Part shown: positions 8,419-17,373 of the stretch, piece by piece | Numbering within the stretch: the first letter of the stretch is position 1 | Layout: each line of letters starts with the position of its first letter | Assembly (NCBI RefSeq): GCF_009299505.1 | Contig: NZ_WBSM01000003.1 | Span: forward strand, 213,828-277,827 | Length of the DNA: 64,000 nt | Direction of reading: 5' to 3' | Origin: Bifidobacterium ramosum | GTDB taxonomy: Bacteria > Actinomycetota > Actinomycetes > Actinomycetales > Bifidobacteriaceae | Position numbers and translations under genes: made by a program | The notes under the pieces: model-generated | Told to the model about the DNA's origin: nothing | Databases searched by the model: none | What the model saw: the letters and a program-made list of their open reading frames with translations, nothing else

Positions 8419-9597
8419 CTACAACTGCTGCGCGTTGTCGATCAGCGCGGCCTTGAGGTCGCTCTCGATCTGCCGCATCTTCACCTGCGCGGCCTCGCGG
8501 TTCGCCTTGCCTTCCTTCTGGATCTGCACGGTCTCGCGCAACGTGGCGATGAGCTCGGAGTTGATCTTCTCGAGCGTGTCGATCTCGATCACCGACCGCT
8601 GGTTCGCCTTCTCGGCGTCCACGGCCCCGCGGTGCAGTGCCTCGGCGTTGCGCGTGAGCAGCTTGTTGGTCACGTCGTCGGCCTTGTTCTGCAGGTCGAG
8701 CGCGGCCCGCTGGTTCGACAGGCCGAGCGCGATCACCATCTGCGACTTCCACACCGGGATCGTGGTGGAAATCGTCGTATCGATCTTGTCGACGATGGTC
8801 TGGTCGGCGTTCTGGATGATCTTGATCTGCGGCGCGGTCTGCAACGTGACGACGCTCACTCGGTCGAGGTCGTCGAGCCGCTTGGCGAACCGGTCGAGCT
8901 TCGACTTGAAGTCCTTGAGCACCTGCGCCTGCATCGCGTCGCCGCTCTTCGCCGCCTCGGCTTCCAAAGCCGGCAACTGGTTCGCGTTGAAGTCGGCGAG
9001 CGCCTTCTTGCCGGCGAGCACGGTGAGCTTGAGCGAGCGGTACTGCTGTGCGTTCTGGTCGTACATGGTGTTGTACATGGCGATGTCGGCGACGAGTTTG
9101 GCCTGCGCCTTCTCGAGTTTGGTGATGATCTCGTCGATCTGCGCGTCGACCTTCTGGTAGCGGCGGCGCAGTTTATCGATGGAGACGGCGACCTGGCCGA
9201 TGATCGGGATCTTGCGGAAGCCGCCGAGTTCGGCCTCGTCGATGGTGGTGAGCATGGTCGCGAGCAGGTCGCCGGCCTCGCCGGTGTCCTTGGAGCGCGT
9301 TTCGGACAGGATCTCGTCGGCGAACGTGGACGTGGCGCGCTGCACGTCCTTGCCGTACGACGATTCGATACCGTCGCGCGTCAGGTCGATGTTGCCGGCG
9401 AGCTGGGCGATCTGCTGCTGGTCGGCCGGCGGGAGTTTGGCGATCTGTTCGTCCGGCGTGAGCGCGGCTTCGGCCTTGGCCTGGTCGGCGGTGGGAACGA
9501 CCGCGCCGGCTGCCGGGTCGTCCGATGCGGTGAGGCTCGGCGACGTGACGGCGCTGTTGCCGCCGGCGAGGTCGGCGAGGGTGAGTTGTTTGGTCAT
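8419..9597 (-). CDS. telA: TelA-family (toxic anion resistance) protein
   Basis: 392 aa, cytosolic, almost entirely alpha-helical, matching the TelA family (PF05816). After a flexible Ala/Thr-rich N-terminus (about residues 1-60) come helical segments with the family-like VDKLRR, RYQ, MYNTMYDQN and QTAPQIKIIQNA regions. Start ATG 9595-9597 follows AAAGGAAG. It is the last gene of a four-gene operon with a membrane-anchored binding protein, an XpaC-like protein and a VWA lipoprotein. TelA proteins are tied to tellurite and envelope stress responses, but no direct chemistry is established. Confidence 0.85.
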   Translation of the reverse strand: MTKQLTLADLAGGNSAVTSPSLTASDDPAAGAVVPTADQAKAEAALTPDEQIAKLPPADQQQIAQLAGNIDLTRDGIESSYGKDVQRATSTFADEILSETRSKDTGEAGDLLATMLTTIDEAELGGFRKIPIIGQVAVSIDKLRRRYQKVDAQIDEIITKLEKAQAKLVADIAMYNTMYDQNAQQYRSLKLTVLAGKKALADFNANQLPALEAEAAKSGDAMQAQVLKDFKSKLDRFAKRLDDLDRVSVVTLQTAPQIKIIQNADQTIVDKIDTTISTTIPVWKSQMVIALGLSNQRAALDLQNKADDVTNKLLTRNAEALHRGAVDAEKANQRSVIEIDTLEKINSELIATLRETVQIQKEGKANREAAQVKMRQIESDLKAALIDNAQQL

Positions 9598-9696
9598 GGG
9601 TGCTTCCTTTCCGTTACAGATGTTGGGTCACGAGTCGCGTGATCATGACGGCGGCGTGGCCACGACAATGTCACGTCGTCCGTCGGCCATCGGCCG

Positions 9697-10788
9697 TTAT
9701 CCGCGGGTCGAGTCGAGCAGTTTGATGATGCCCTGCATCGCCATGTTGTTGGGCAGTTCGGTGACGGCGGTGATCTGGTCGAGCGTGCCGGGCACGTTGA
9801 ACCGCTTGATGGAGTCCGTGCCGGCGAAGTTGGCCGCGCGGAACCCGTGCCGCTCCCATGTGAGTTTCTGCACGTCCGCGGATTTCAGGAGCTGCATCAG
9901 TTTCGCGCCCTTGTCGTCGAGCGCGATCAGGGTGTGCGTGCTCCACACGGTCGGCGTGGGGTAGACGATCACCACGTCGTCCTTGATCTGTTTGAACGCG
10001 TCCGGCTGGTTGACCGCGAGGTCGAGCAGCTGCGATTCGTAGCCGATCATCATGGGTTTCGAGCCGATGCCGAGCGTGAGGAACTGGTTGAAGCTGTCTT
10101 CCGAGCTGGTTTCCATCCAGCCGGATTTCGCGAAGATCGCGCGGATCTTGTCCGTGTCGCGCGACACCGATTCGATGGTGGCCGGCTGCCCGCCGTTCAG
10201 CACGGTCGCGACGAGCGCCGCGTATTCGTTGCCGGAGTTCGATTTGACCGGGTCGGTTGAGTCGATGCGGAACTGGCCGTAGCCGTTCGTGTAGCCGAGG
10301 TCGTTCCAGGTCTTGTTGTTAACCATCGCGTCGACGGCCTTGGCCATGTCCATGCGATACACGCCCGCGTCGTCCTTGCTCATGATCCCGCTGCCGACGA
10401 GCGCGTCGGCGACGGCCTTGTGCGTGTAGATCACGATCGGCGAGTTGAAGACGATGTCGGCGTTCGATGTGTCCACGCCGTTCGCCTTGCCGTATTCGAC
10501 GGCCGCGCGCGACGACGGGAACAGGTAGTCCATGCCCTTGCGGTCGGCGTCCATCATGGCGAGCGATCCGGCCTTGCGATAGTTGATTTTGAGCCCGGAC
10601 TGCTCGGCCAGTTTGGCGAACTGCTCGTCGTCGAACAGACCGATTTTCTCGCCGCCGAGGTAGCCGTTGACCTGTTGGATTTCGACCGGTTTGGGCTGGG
10701 CCTGTCGCCAGACGATCGTGCCGAGGATCACGCCGACGACCGCGAGCAGTGCGACGAGTCCGATGATTTTCGATTTCGTGAGTTTCAT
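9697..10788 (-). CDS. Membrane-anchored solute-binding-protein-like protein
   Basis: 363 aa. One N-terminal membrane span (about residues 8-27) without a lipobox Cys anchors a periplasmic-binding-protein-like fold outside the cell. NGYLGGEKIGLFDD and IVYPTPTVWSTHTLIAL resemble molybdate/iron-type binding proteins. No ABC permease is nearby. Its start overlaps the stop of the XpaC-like gene by ATGA, so the two are translationally coupled, and GAGAGGA precedes the start. In this context it looks like a sensor or ligand-presenting partner of the TelA/VWA module and not a transporter subunit; that is inference. Confidence 0.7.
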   Translation of the reverse strand: MKLTKSKIIGLVALLAVVGVILGTIVWRQAQPKPVEIQQVNGYLGGEKIGLFDDEQFAKLAEQSGLKINYRKAGSLAMMDADRKGMDYLFPSSRAAVEYGKANGVDTSNADIVFNSPIVIYTHKAVADALVGSGIMSKDDAGVYRMDMAKAVDAMVNNKTWNDLGYTNGYGQFRIDSTDPVKSNSGNEYAALVATVLNGGQPATIESVSRDTDKIRAIFAKSGWMETSSEDSFNQFLTLGIGSKPMMIGYESQLLDLAVNQPDAFKQIKDDVVIVYPTPTVWSTHTLIALDDKGAKLMQLLKSADVQKLTWERHGFRAANFAGTDSIKRFNVPGTLDQITAVTELPNNMAMQGIIKLLDSTRG

Positions 10789-11552
10789 GACGTCCTCTCC
10801 CCCGACGCGTTTCCCGGCGCGTCCGCCGACTGGTCGTCGTGCGTGACGTCCGTTGCGTTTGCGGCAACGTTCGCAGCGTCGGCAACGTTCACATACGACG
10901 TATCACGTGCAGTAACGTTCGCATCATCGGCGGCGTGCGTATCGTCCGTCGCGTAGCCGTCCATGCTCGCCAGTCGTTGGATCGCCTCGGAATCGGCCGC
11001 GATGCCCAACGTCTTCGCCGACACTGCACGCGACAGTTCTCCGGCCGCCGTGCGTTCGAGTACCTGCAGAGCCTCGACCGTTTCCCGTCGTGCCGCGCCG
11101 AGCTGGTCGCGCGCGCCGGACCGTTCCACATCGACATACGATGTGAGCAGTTTCGCCGTCTGCTCGCCGTACACGTTCGTGTAGTGCCGCAACGTCGCAT
11201 ACGCGCTGGTGTCCGTGCTCACGTACTGTGTCAGGTCGCGGGTCGCCGCGATGAAATCGTCGGCCTCCGACCTCACCTGCGGGTCGCGTACCTGCCCGGC
11301 GAGCATGCCGATCCGGTTGAGCAACGCGTTCGCGTCGTCGATCGCGGCCGCGGCCTTCTGTCCGTTCGGCAGCGCGGACACGACGATCTTGCCGAGCCGG
11401 CGTTCCGGCTGCAGCAGCGTCGAGCCGGCGACATAGCCGAGCGCCGCGCACACCAGCCCGAGCACGAGTCCGAGCATGCCGCCGCCGGCCAGCCAGAACG
11501 CGAGGCCAGCCAATCCCAACCCGACGACGAACCCTGCAATCACGCCGATCAT
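10785..11552 (-). CDS. XpaC-like (5-bromo-4-chloroindolyl phosphate hydrolysis family) membrane protein
   Basis: 255 aa. Two adjacent hydrophobic segments (about residues 3-45) are followed by a helical cytoplasmic region with the GQVRDPQVRSEAD(D)FI-type motif of the XpaC family (PF10112). The C-terminal ~50 residues are low-complexity Ala/Asp/Thr/Asn. Overlapping stop/start codons on both sides (TGATG at 11552, ATGA at 10785) show tight coupling. XpaC-like and TelA proteins often occur together; the hydrolase name is historical and no catalytic site is apparent. Confidence 0.7.
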   Translation of the reverse strand: MIGVIAGFVVGLGLAGLAFWLAGGGMLGLVLGLVCAALGYVAGSTLLQPERRLGKIVVSALPNGQKAAAAIDDANALLNRIGMLAGQVRDPQVRSEADDFIAATRDLTQYVSTDTSAYATLRHYTNVYGEQTAKLLTSYVDVERSGARDQLGAARRETVEALQVLERTAAGELSRAVSAKTLGIAADSEAIQRLASMDGYATDDTHAADDANVTARDTSYVNVADAANVAANATDVTHDDQSADAPGNASGERTS

Positions 11553-13240
11553 CAGTTGAATCCCTTGACTTGGCGGAAGACGGCGGCGAGGTCGCCGTTG
11601 CGGCCGTCGAACACCTTCGCGTTGCTTAGTTTCGCGAGTTCGTTGAGCTGGTCGGGGTCGGCGTCGCCGAACATGATCGAGAAGATCGGCACGTCCTGCC
11701 CGCGCGAACGGTATTCGTCGGTGAAGTAGTGCCTGTCGCTGGTGTCGGACTGGCCGTCGGTCATGAGCACGATCGCGGTCGTGTAGTCGCTGAGGTTCTC
11801 CGGCAGCATGCCGAGTGCGGAGTTCAGGCCGTCGTAGATGTTCGTGCCGCCGGTCGCTTCGGTGTTTTCCGCGCGCGACAGCAGTTCGCCGGTGTTCGTG
11901 CCGTTGACGCGCGTCGCGTTTTCGGCGGTGGACGAGAACGGGATGAGGATGTTCACGTCGCCGTCCGACGGTTCGATGTGCGACTGCTTCGCCTGGTTCG
12001 GGTCGAGCGCGGCCTTGAGTCCGCCGACCACGCCGTCCTTGCCGTCGCCGCTCATCGAACCGGAGTAGTCGACGACCCAGATCGTGTAGCTGGGCTTGCG
12101 CAGTTTGGTCTGGTAGACGGTGAGCGCCTGGTCGATGACGTCGGCGGACGGCAGTGCGATCGTTTTCAGCGCGTCGGCGCTCGTGTTCACGCCCCAGTCG
12201 CTGCGGAACGACTGTTTGACATCGTTATCACCGGCGTATGCGAGCGTGCCACCGAGACCGGTGCGGCGCCCGGCACGCTCGAACAAGAGCTTGGCGTCCT
12301 TGGAACTCAGGGCCTTCTGGAACTTGGAGAACGCGTCGTCAAGGTTCTGGCCGCGGTCGACATAGCCGAGCGGCGAATCGGACACCGCGATGCCGTCGGC
12401 CGGATAGATCGTCAGCAGCGGGTCATGACCGTTGTTCTCGAGTTGTTTGTCGGTCTGAATGACCAACGATTCGTAGTTGACCATCGAGTCGAACCGGTCG
12501 GGATTCGCAACGACCATGTCCTTGAGCCAGTCGGACGAACCAGACGAGCGGTCCACGCCCTTGAGCAGCGCGGCCACCTGATTGGTGAGTTTCGCATCAT
12601 TGAGATCGTTGGCATTGAGCGGCTCGTCACGGCCGGTGAGCGCGGTCATGAACGCAAGGTATGCGGACGCGCCGGAATTCGATTGCGTGGCCGAAGTCAT
12701 CGAGAACTTGAGTTTGCCGGACGATACGGCAGCGAGGATGTCCGCGGTTTTGACCGGCGTCGTCTTGCCGGACGAATCCGCCCAACCGAGCGCTTCGGCC
12801 TTGGATTTGGCGATGCCGAACACGATCGGCGTGGTGGATGTGCTGGTCGCATCCTTGACGATGTGCTTGGTGTCGCCCATCGAAATCCACATCGACGACG
12901 CCGGCCACACTGCGTCGTAGTTGCCGCCGCCGCTTTCGAGTGCGGCCATGATGTCGAGCGACCCCATGTAATTCATGGTGACGGCTACGCCGGAATCGTC
13001 AACCGCCCGCTGGATCGCGTCGGCGACCTCCTTGTTCTCCGACCCGGACGCGATGTTGAGTGTGGCCGCGTCCTTGCCGTTGGCCGGCGTGAACGTCTGG
13101 GTCTTGCCGGGGTCCGCATTGCCGCCGGTTGAACCCGGCATCGAGCACGCAGCGAGCATCGTCAGCGAGGCGACGATCGCAACTGTCGCCATCACGGCGC
13201 GGCGGATGGCCGATCGCACAGCGGTCACGCCGAAGGTCAT
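11552..13240 (-). CDS. Lipoprotein with a solute-binding domain fused to a von Willebrand A domain
   Basis: 562 aa from ATG 13238-13240; the frame is open to 13381 and an ATG at 13325-13327 is an alternative. This start gives a clean lipoprotein signal with a basic n-region, VMATVAIVASLTM core and LAAC lipobox. Residues ~60-350 form a periplasmic-binding-like domain (NIASGSENKEVADAI, YDAVWPASSMWI). The last ~200 residues form a VWA domain with a complete MIDAS: DYSGSM, a conserved Thr (TGGTNIYD) and VLMTDGQSD. It is the first gene of the TelA operon. Metal-dependent ligand binding at the cell surface is expected; the ligand is unknown. Confidence 0.75.
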   Translation of the reverse strand: MTFGVTAVRSAIRRAVMATVAIVASLTMLAACSMPGSTGGNADPGKTQTFTPANGKDAATLNIASGSENKEVADAIQRAVDDSGVAVTMNYMGSLDIMAALESGGGNYDAVWPASSMWISMGDTKHIVKDATSTSTTPIVFGIAKSKAEALGWADSSGKTTPVKTADILAAVSSGKLKFSMTSATQSNSGASAYLAFMTALTGRDEPLNANDLNDAKLTNQVAALLKGVDRSSGSSDWLKDMVVANPDRFDSMVNYESLVIQTDKQLENNGHDPLLTIYPADGIAVSDSPLGYVDRGQNLDDAFSKFQKALSSKDAKLLFERAGRRTGLGGTLAYAGDNDVKQSFRSDWGVNTSADALKTIALPSADVIDQALTVYQTKLRKPSYTIWVVDYSGSMSGDGKDGVVGGLKAALDPNQAKQSHIEPSDGDVNILIPFSSTAENATRVNGTNTGELLSRAENTEATGGTNIYDGLNSALGMLPENLSDYTTAIVLMTDGQSDTSDRHYFTDEYRSRGQDVPIFSIMFGDADPDQLNELAKLSNAKVFDGRNGDLAAVFRQVKGFN

Positions 13241-13515
13241 ACCGGATCCGGCCGCCACGTCACAGCCTGTTTCACGAAGCGTTTCACACACTACGTTGTC
13301 GCGAGAACCCTTGATTGTTCCACTCATATCACCATTGTGGAATACCGTGATATCCCGCCTGCCGACGACACCTGAACGCACGGTGAATTATCAGTTAAGC
13401 ATCGTCCGCGACAACGTATATTCATATCGCCGCTACGCGCCGTTCATACAGCCCCCATATCACAGCGCTCACCACAGTCCCTCATCCTCTCCCCATATAG
13501 CAACCCCCTCCCCTC

Positions 13516-13889
13516 AACGTACATACAGCCGATTTCACCCTATCAATCGGCTGTATGTCCGTTAGGAAAGAACACCACCGCCCTCGGCCTCTTCTCTTCT
13601 TCCCTGTCCCTTCGCACCCAGCCCTCGTCCTCGCTCTTAAACGTACATACAGCCGATTACGCATCCCGAATCGGCTGTATGTACGTTGAGTAATCAGACC
13701 GTGCGAATGGCTGAGCGTGGCGCAGTCATCTAGCTACACCCTACTAACGTACATACAGCCGATCCGCGGTATGTTTTCGGCTGTATGTACGTCAAGGGAG
13801 ACAGTCCACAACCGCCATCCCTCATCTCATTCCTTTCCTCAACGTACATACAGCCGATTTCACCCCACCAATCGGCTGTATGTCCGTTG
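13516..13889. repeat. Palindrome family 1, cluster of four (13516-13563, 13640-13687, 13746-13792, 13841-13889)
   Basis: These copies carry ACGTACATACAG in the left arm where most others have ACGGACATACAG. In copies two and three the right arm is changed to match (CTGTATGTACGT), so pairing is kept; in copies one and four it is not. The loops of copies one and four are nearly identical. The region 13382-14093 between the divergent vwa and upp genes contains no convincing gene. Confidence 0.85.
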
Positions 13890-13957
13890 AGTGAAACCGC
13901 ATGCGCACCGGAGAAGTGGAAACGTATGGACGCATGCGTACAGACGCATGCGCATCG

Positions 13958-14035
13958 ACGCGCACGCGACACACGCGATGCAACACACGCGATGCACACA
14001 CAACACACGCGCGAGGCACACGCGAGACGCACGGC
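13958..14035. repeat. CA/CG-rich simple repeats upstream of upp
   Basis: Degenerate tandem units of the form ACACACGCGATGCA and CACGCGAGRC. They end about 60 bp before the upp start. No coding or operator role is evident. Confidence 0.6.
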
Positions 14036-14093
14036 AGCCCCGCGTACCGCCATCCGGCGCGCGACGCACCGATTCGCGGTACGCTTGGTAACT

Positions 14094-14735
14094 ATGGAAC
14101 TCACTGTTTTGAACCACCCGCTGGTCGAGCACAAGCTCACCGTGCTGCGCGACAAGAACACGTCCTCCGCCACCTTCCGCGAGCTCGTCTCCGAACTCGT
14201 CATGCTGGAGGCGTACGAGGCCACCCGCAATCTCGACGTGGTCGACAAGCCGATCGAAACGCCGGTCGCCCCGATGGTCGGCAAGCACATCGCCGAACCC
14301 CGCCCGATCATTGTGCCCGTGCTGCGCGCCGGCCTCGGCATGCTCGACGGCATGACCAAGATGATCCCGTCCGCCGAAGTCGGCTTCCTCGGCATGAAAC
14401 GCGACGAGGAGCACCCGACCCAGCAGATCACCTACGCGAACCGCCTGCCCGACGACCTGACCGGCCGCCAGTGCTTCCTCATCGACCCGATGCTCGCCAC
14501 CGGCGGCACGCTCGTCGCCGCCACGCACTACCTCGCCGAACGCGGCGCCAAGGACGTCACCGCGGTGTGCATCATCGCCGCGCCGGAAGGCATCCAGTTC
14601 GTGCAGGAGCACATCGACCCGTCCATCGACTTCAAGGTCGTCGTGTGCGCGGTCGACGAGAAGCTCAACGACAAGTGCTACATCGTGCCGGGTCTCGGCG
14701 ACGCCGGCGATCGCCTCTACGGCGTCATCGACTAG
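14094..14735 (+). CDS. upp: Uracil phosphoribosyltransferase
   Basis: 213 aa cytosolic enzyme making UMP from uracil and PRPP (pyrimidine salvage). The PRPP-binding motif CFLIDPMLATGGTLVAA and the C-terminal uracil-binding PGLGDAGDR region are intact, and length matches the family. ATG 14094 is chosen because homologous sequence (MELTVLNHPLVEHKL) begins there; upstream in-frame codons are translated repeat DNA. There is no Shine-Dalgarno sequence, but TACGCT lies about nine bases before the ATG, consistent with a leaderless mRNA. Two hairpins follow the stop. Confidence 0.95.
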   Translation: MELTVLNHPLVEHKLTVLRDKNTSSATFRELVSELVMLEAYEATRNLDVVDKPIETPVAPMVGKHIAEPRPIIVPVLRAGLGMLDGMTKMIPSAEVGFLGMKRDEEHPTQQITYANRLPDDLTGRQCFLIDPMLATGGTLVAATHYLAERGAKDVTAVCIIAAPEGIQFVQEHIDPSIDFKVVVCAVDEKLNDKCYIVPGLGDAGDRLYGVID

Positions 14736-14856
14736 CGGAGCGTCCTCGTCGTTGTTCCGCGGTCGGCGTACGTACGCAGTACGCCTTCCCTCGGTGCGCC
14801 TAGAGGCCGCATTCGCCAGTCGGTTCCGCCGCATGAAACGACGACCCATCATCCGC

Positions 14857-14906
14857 GTGGCAGAAAGCGCTCGCTGAGATCGTTCTCAGCGAGCGCTTTC
14901 TGCCAC
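14857..14906. terminator. Hairpin family 2: perfect 23 bp stem downstream of upp
   Basis: 14857-14879 and 14884-14906 are exact reverse complements around a four-base loop. The arm begins GTGGCAGAAAGCGCTCGCTG, a sequence recurring at about 18.6, 25.3 and 26.6 kb. It probably terminates upp, though it lacks a T-run. Confidence 0.7.
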
Positions 14907-14918
14907 GAGATACGACAA

Positions 14919-14970
14919 AGTGGCGGTTTTCGCTCACTGACGCACCCGTCAGTGAGCGAAAACCGCCACT
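14919..14970. terminator. Hairpin family 2: second stem, downstream of the Ugp operon
   Basis: 14919-14941 and 14948-14970 form a perfect 23 bp stem with a six-base loop. It carries the GTGGCGGTTTTCGCTCACTG variant and lies 25 bp from the stop of the minus-strand binding-protein gene, so it probably terminates that operon. Confidence 0.7.
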
Positions 14971-14994
14971 CGCGTTATCGAGCCCCGTACCGGC

Positions 14995-16362
14995 TCACTG
15001 CTGCACGGAGTTGTTGTAGTCGTCGAGCGTGGTCTGCATGGCCTTGACCTGATCGCTCAGCGCGGTCTTCGGATCGGCGCCTTCGAACACCTTCTCGACG
15101 GCGGTTTCCACGGCCTTGCGGGCCTGCGGCATCACGCCGGCCGAGCAGCCCTGCGTGGCGGAGGTCAGCTTCGTGTCGGCGAGCTGCTTGACGGCCACGT
15201 CGAATTGCGGGTACTGCTCGCGCCACTGCTTGTCGGTCGCGGTCTCCAGCGCCTTCTTCGAGGTCGGGAAGTAGCCGGTGCCGGTGTGCCACGTGGCCTG
15301 GTTCTCAGGTTCGGACAGGAACTTCACGAACTGCCAAGCGGCCTGCTGCTCCTCGTCGGAGTGCTTCACGTTGGAGATCCACAGCGACGCACCGCCGATG
15401 ATCGGGCCGGAGTCGTTGTTCTTGATCTTCGGGTAGTTACCCACACCGACCTCGAAGCCCTTCTGCTTGGCGGCCTCCATGATGCCTGCCAGATCGGCCG
15501 TGGATTCGACCGTGATGCCGACCGAACCGGTCTCGAACGCGTTGACCGCCGCGTCGGTGTCGGTGCCGGTGTTGCCGGAGATGCCGGAGTCGATCATGCC
15601 CTTCCACCACTTCATGAACGTCACCGCACCGTCGTTGTCGAACGTGAACTTTGTCGCGCGGTCGGCGCCGCGGCCGTTGTCAGGCGAGCAGTACAGGTCG
15701 CCATTCGCGGCGATCTCCTGCTCCAGATACCAGCCGTACACGGCCGCGTTGAAGCCGTACTGCGCGGGGCCGCCGTTCTTCTGCGAGAGCTTCTCGGCAT
15801 CGGCCTTGACCTCGTCGAGCGTGGCCGGCGCCTTGTCCGGGTCGAGTCCGGCCTTCTTGAACATGGTCTTGTTGTAGTACAGCACCGGCATGGAGGTGTT
15901 GAACGGCATCGAGTACAGCTTCTTGTTGACGGTGTAGTAACCGGCCACGTTGGGCTGCAGGTCGGACGTGTCGTAGTTGTCCTTGTCGATGAAGTCCTGC
16001 ATCGGCGTGATCGTGCCGGAGTCCATCATGAAGCGCGAGCCGATGTCGTAGATCTGCATGAGCGTCGGCGTGGACTGCGACTGCACGGCGGACTTGTACT
16101 TGGTGATCGCGTCGTCGTACTGGCCCTGATACGTGCCCTTGACGACGATCTTGCCCTTGTTCTCGTCGTTGAACTTGCTGATGAGCTTGTCGAGCACCTG
16201 TCCGTTGGTGCCGGACATCGAATGCCAGAAGTTCACGACGACCGCGCCGCTGGAATCCTTCTGCGTGGCGGTGGTCGCGTTGGCGCTGCCGCATCCGGCG
16301 ACCGCCATCAACGATCCGGCGGCCGCGACCGCGGCCACCAGAGTACGCATGGTCTTGTTCAT
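14995..16362 (-). CDS. ugpB: Solute-binding lipoprotein of an ABC transporter, UgpB-like
   Basis: 455 aa. Signal peptide with lipobox VAGC near residue 24, then a two-lobed extracellular sugar/glycerophosphate-binding fold (VNFWHSMSGTNGQVLDKLI, PTLMQIYDIGSRFM, YSMPFNTSMPVLYYN). The WHSMSG and MPFNTSMPVLYYNK segments are typical of UgpB. It is the last gene of a run containing two permeases and, further upstream, a glycerophosphodiester phosphodiesterase, which supports glycerol-3-phosphate or glycerophosphodiesters as ligand. Start ATG follows an AGAGAGG-type site. Confidence 0.8.
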   Translation of the reverse strand: MNKTMRTLVAAVAAAGSLMAVAGCGSANATTATQKDSSGAVVVNFWHSMSGTNGQVLDKLISKFNDENKGKIVVKGTYQGQYDDAITKYKSAVQSQSTPTLMQIYDIGSRFMMDSGTITPMQDFIDKDNYDTSDLQPNVAGYYTVNKKLYSMPFNTSMPVLYYNKTMFKKAGLDPDKAPATLDEVKADAEKLSQKNGGPAQYGFNAAVYGWYLEQEIAANGDLYCSPDNGRGADRATKFTFDNDGAVTFMKWWKGMIDSGISGNTGTDTDAAVNAFETGSVGITVESTADLAGIMEAAKQKGFEVGVGNYPKIKNNDSGPIIGGASLWISNVKHSDEEQQAAWQFVKFLSEPENQATWHTGTGYFPTSKKALETATDKQWREQYPQFDVAVKQLADTKLTSATQGCSAGVMPQARKAVETAVEKVFEGADPKTALSDQVKAMQTTLDDYNNSVQQ

Positions 16363-16413
16363 GATTACCTCTCTTTGTTGGAAAAACTTACGTACGCGCG
16401 TATCGAATCCGGT

Positions 16414-17373
16414 TTACTTGGACGATCCCGCGGTCAGGCCGCGCACGATCTGCCGCTGGCCGAGGATGACGATGAGCAGCGTCGGGATGACGGCGAGTAC
16501 CGCGCCGGCCATGACCAGACCGGGGTTGAAGTTATCCGGCGACTGCAGCTGCGTGATGCCGATCTGGATGGTCTGCATCTCCGGCGTTTCGGTGACGAGC
16601 AACGGCCAGAAGAAGCCGTTCCAGTGGGTCAGGAACGTGTAGATGGCGAGCGACGCGATGGCCGGGCGGCTCAACGGCAGCACGATCGACCACAGCAGGC
16701 GCAGGTTGGACGCGCCGTCGATACGCGCGGCCTCGACCAGTTCCATCGGGAACTGCTTCATGAACGAGTACATCATGAAGATGCCGAAACCGCTGGCCAG
16801 GTACGGCAGGATCAGCGCGAGGAACGTGTTGCGCAGACCGAGCGACGAGATCGTCAGGTAGTTCGGAATGATCACGGACTCGCCTGGGATCATCATCGTG
16901 CCGAGGAACAGCGTGAACCAGACGTTCGCGCCGCGCACCTTGAGCACCACGAGCGCATACGCAACGAGCGTGGATGTGATGACCTGCGCGACGGTGATGA
17001 TCAGCGTCGAACCGAACGAGTTGACGTACTGGCGGAACAGCGGGATGATCTGCGCGGCGGTCGCGAGGTTGCCCCACGTGATGCCGTGCTTCGGCCAGAT
17101 CGCCGGCGGATACGCGGCGATGTCCTGCTGCTGCATGAGCGTGCCGGCGAACGAGTAGTACACCGGGAAGATGACGATGAGGCCGAGCAGCACGAGCACG
17201 ACGAAACCGACGATCTTCGATGCGACGTACTTGGCGTGCGAGAAGTTCGCGGCAAATCCGCTGACTTTCTCGGCCTGTTCGGCGCGGGCTTCCTTCGCGT
17301 GTTCCGTGGCCTGCTGGATGGCCTTGACGGCCTTCGGCTTGGCGGGGATGGTGGTGGTTGTCGCGACGCTCAT
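16414..17373 (-). CDS. ugpE: ABC transporter permease, UgpE-like
   Basis: 319 aa with an unusually long, charged N-terminal cytoplasmic tail (about 50 residues) before six membrane spans. The EAA loop reads LVEAARIDGASNLRLLWSIV. Its start overlaps the stop of the upstream permease gene by 4 bp, and the binding-protein gene follows 51 bp downstream. Confidence 0.85.
   Translation of the reverse strand: MSVATTTTIPAKPKAVKAIQQATEHAKEARAEQAEKVSGFAANFSHAKYVASKIVGFVVLVLLGLIVIFPVYYSFAGTLMQQQDIAAYPPAIWPKHGITWGNLATAAQIIPLFRQYVNSFGSTLIITVAQVITSTLVAYALVVLKVRGANVWFTLFLGTMMIPGESVIIPNYLTISSLGLRNTFLALILPYLASGFGIFMMYSFMKQFPMELVEAARIDGASNLRLLWSIVLPLSRPAIASLAIYTFLTHWNGFFWPLLVTETPEMQTIQIGITQLQSPDNFNPGLVMAGAVLAVIPTLLIVILGQRQIVRGLTAGSSK

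Noticed and set aside
7528-9642. 704-codon plus-strand open frame over telA
   Set aside because: Shadow of telA and the exporter gene; composition is typical of antisense frames and it crosses a repeat pair.
13516-13889. Possible CRISPR array
   Set aside because: Repeats are self-complementary hairpins with irregular spacing and homologous or unrelated long spacers; no cas genes are present.
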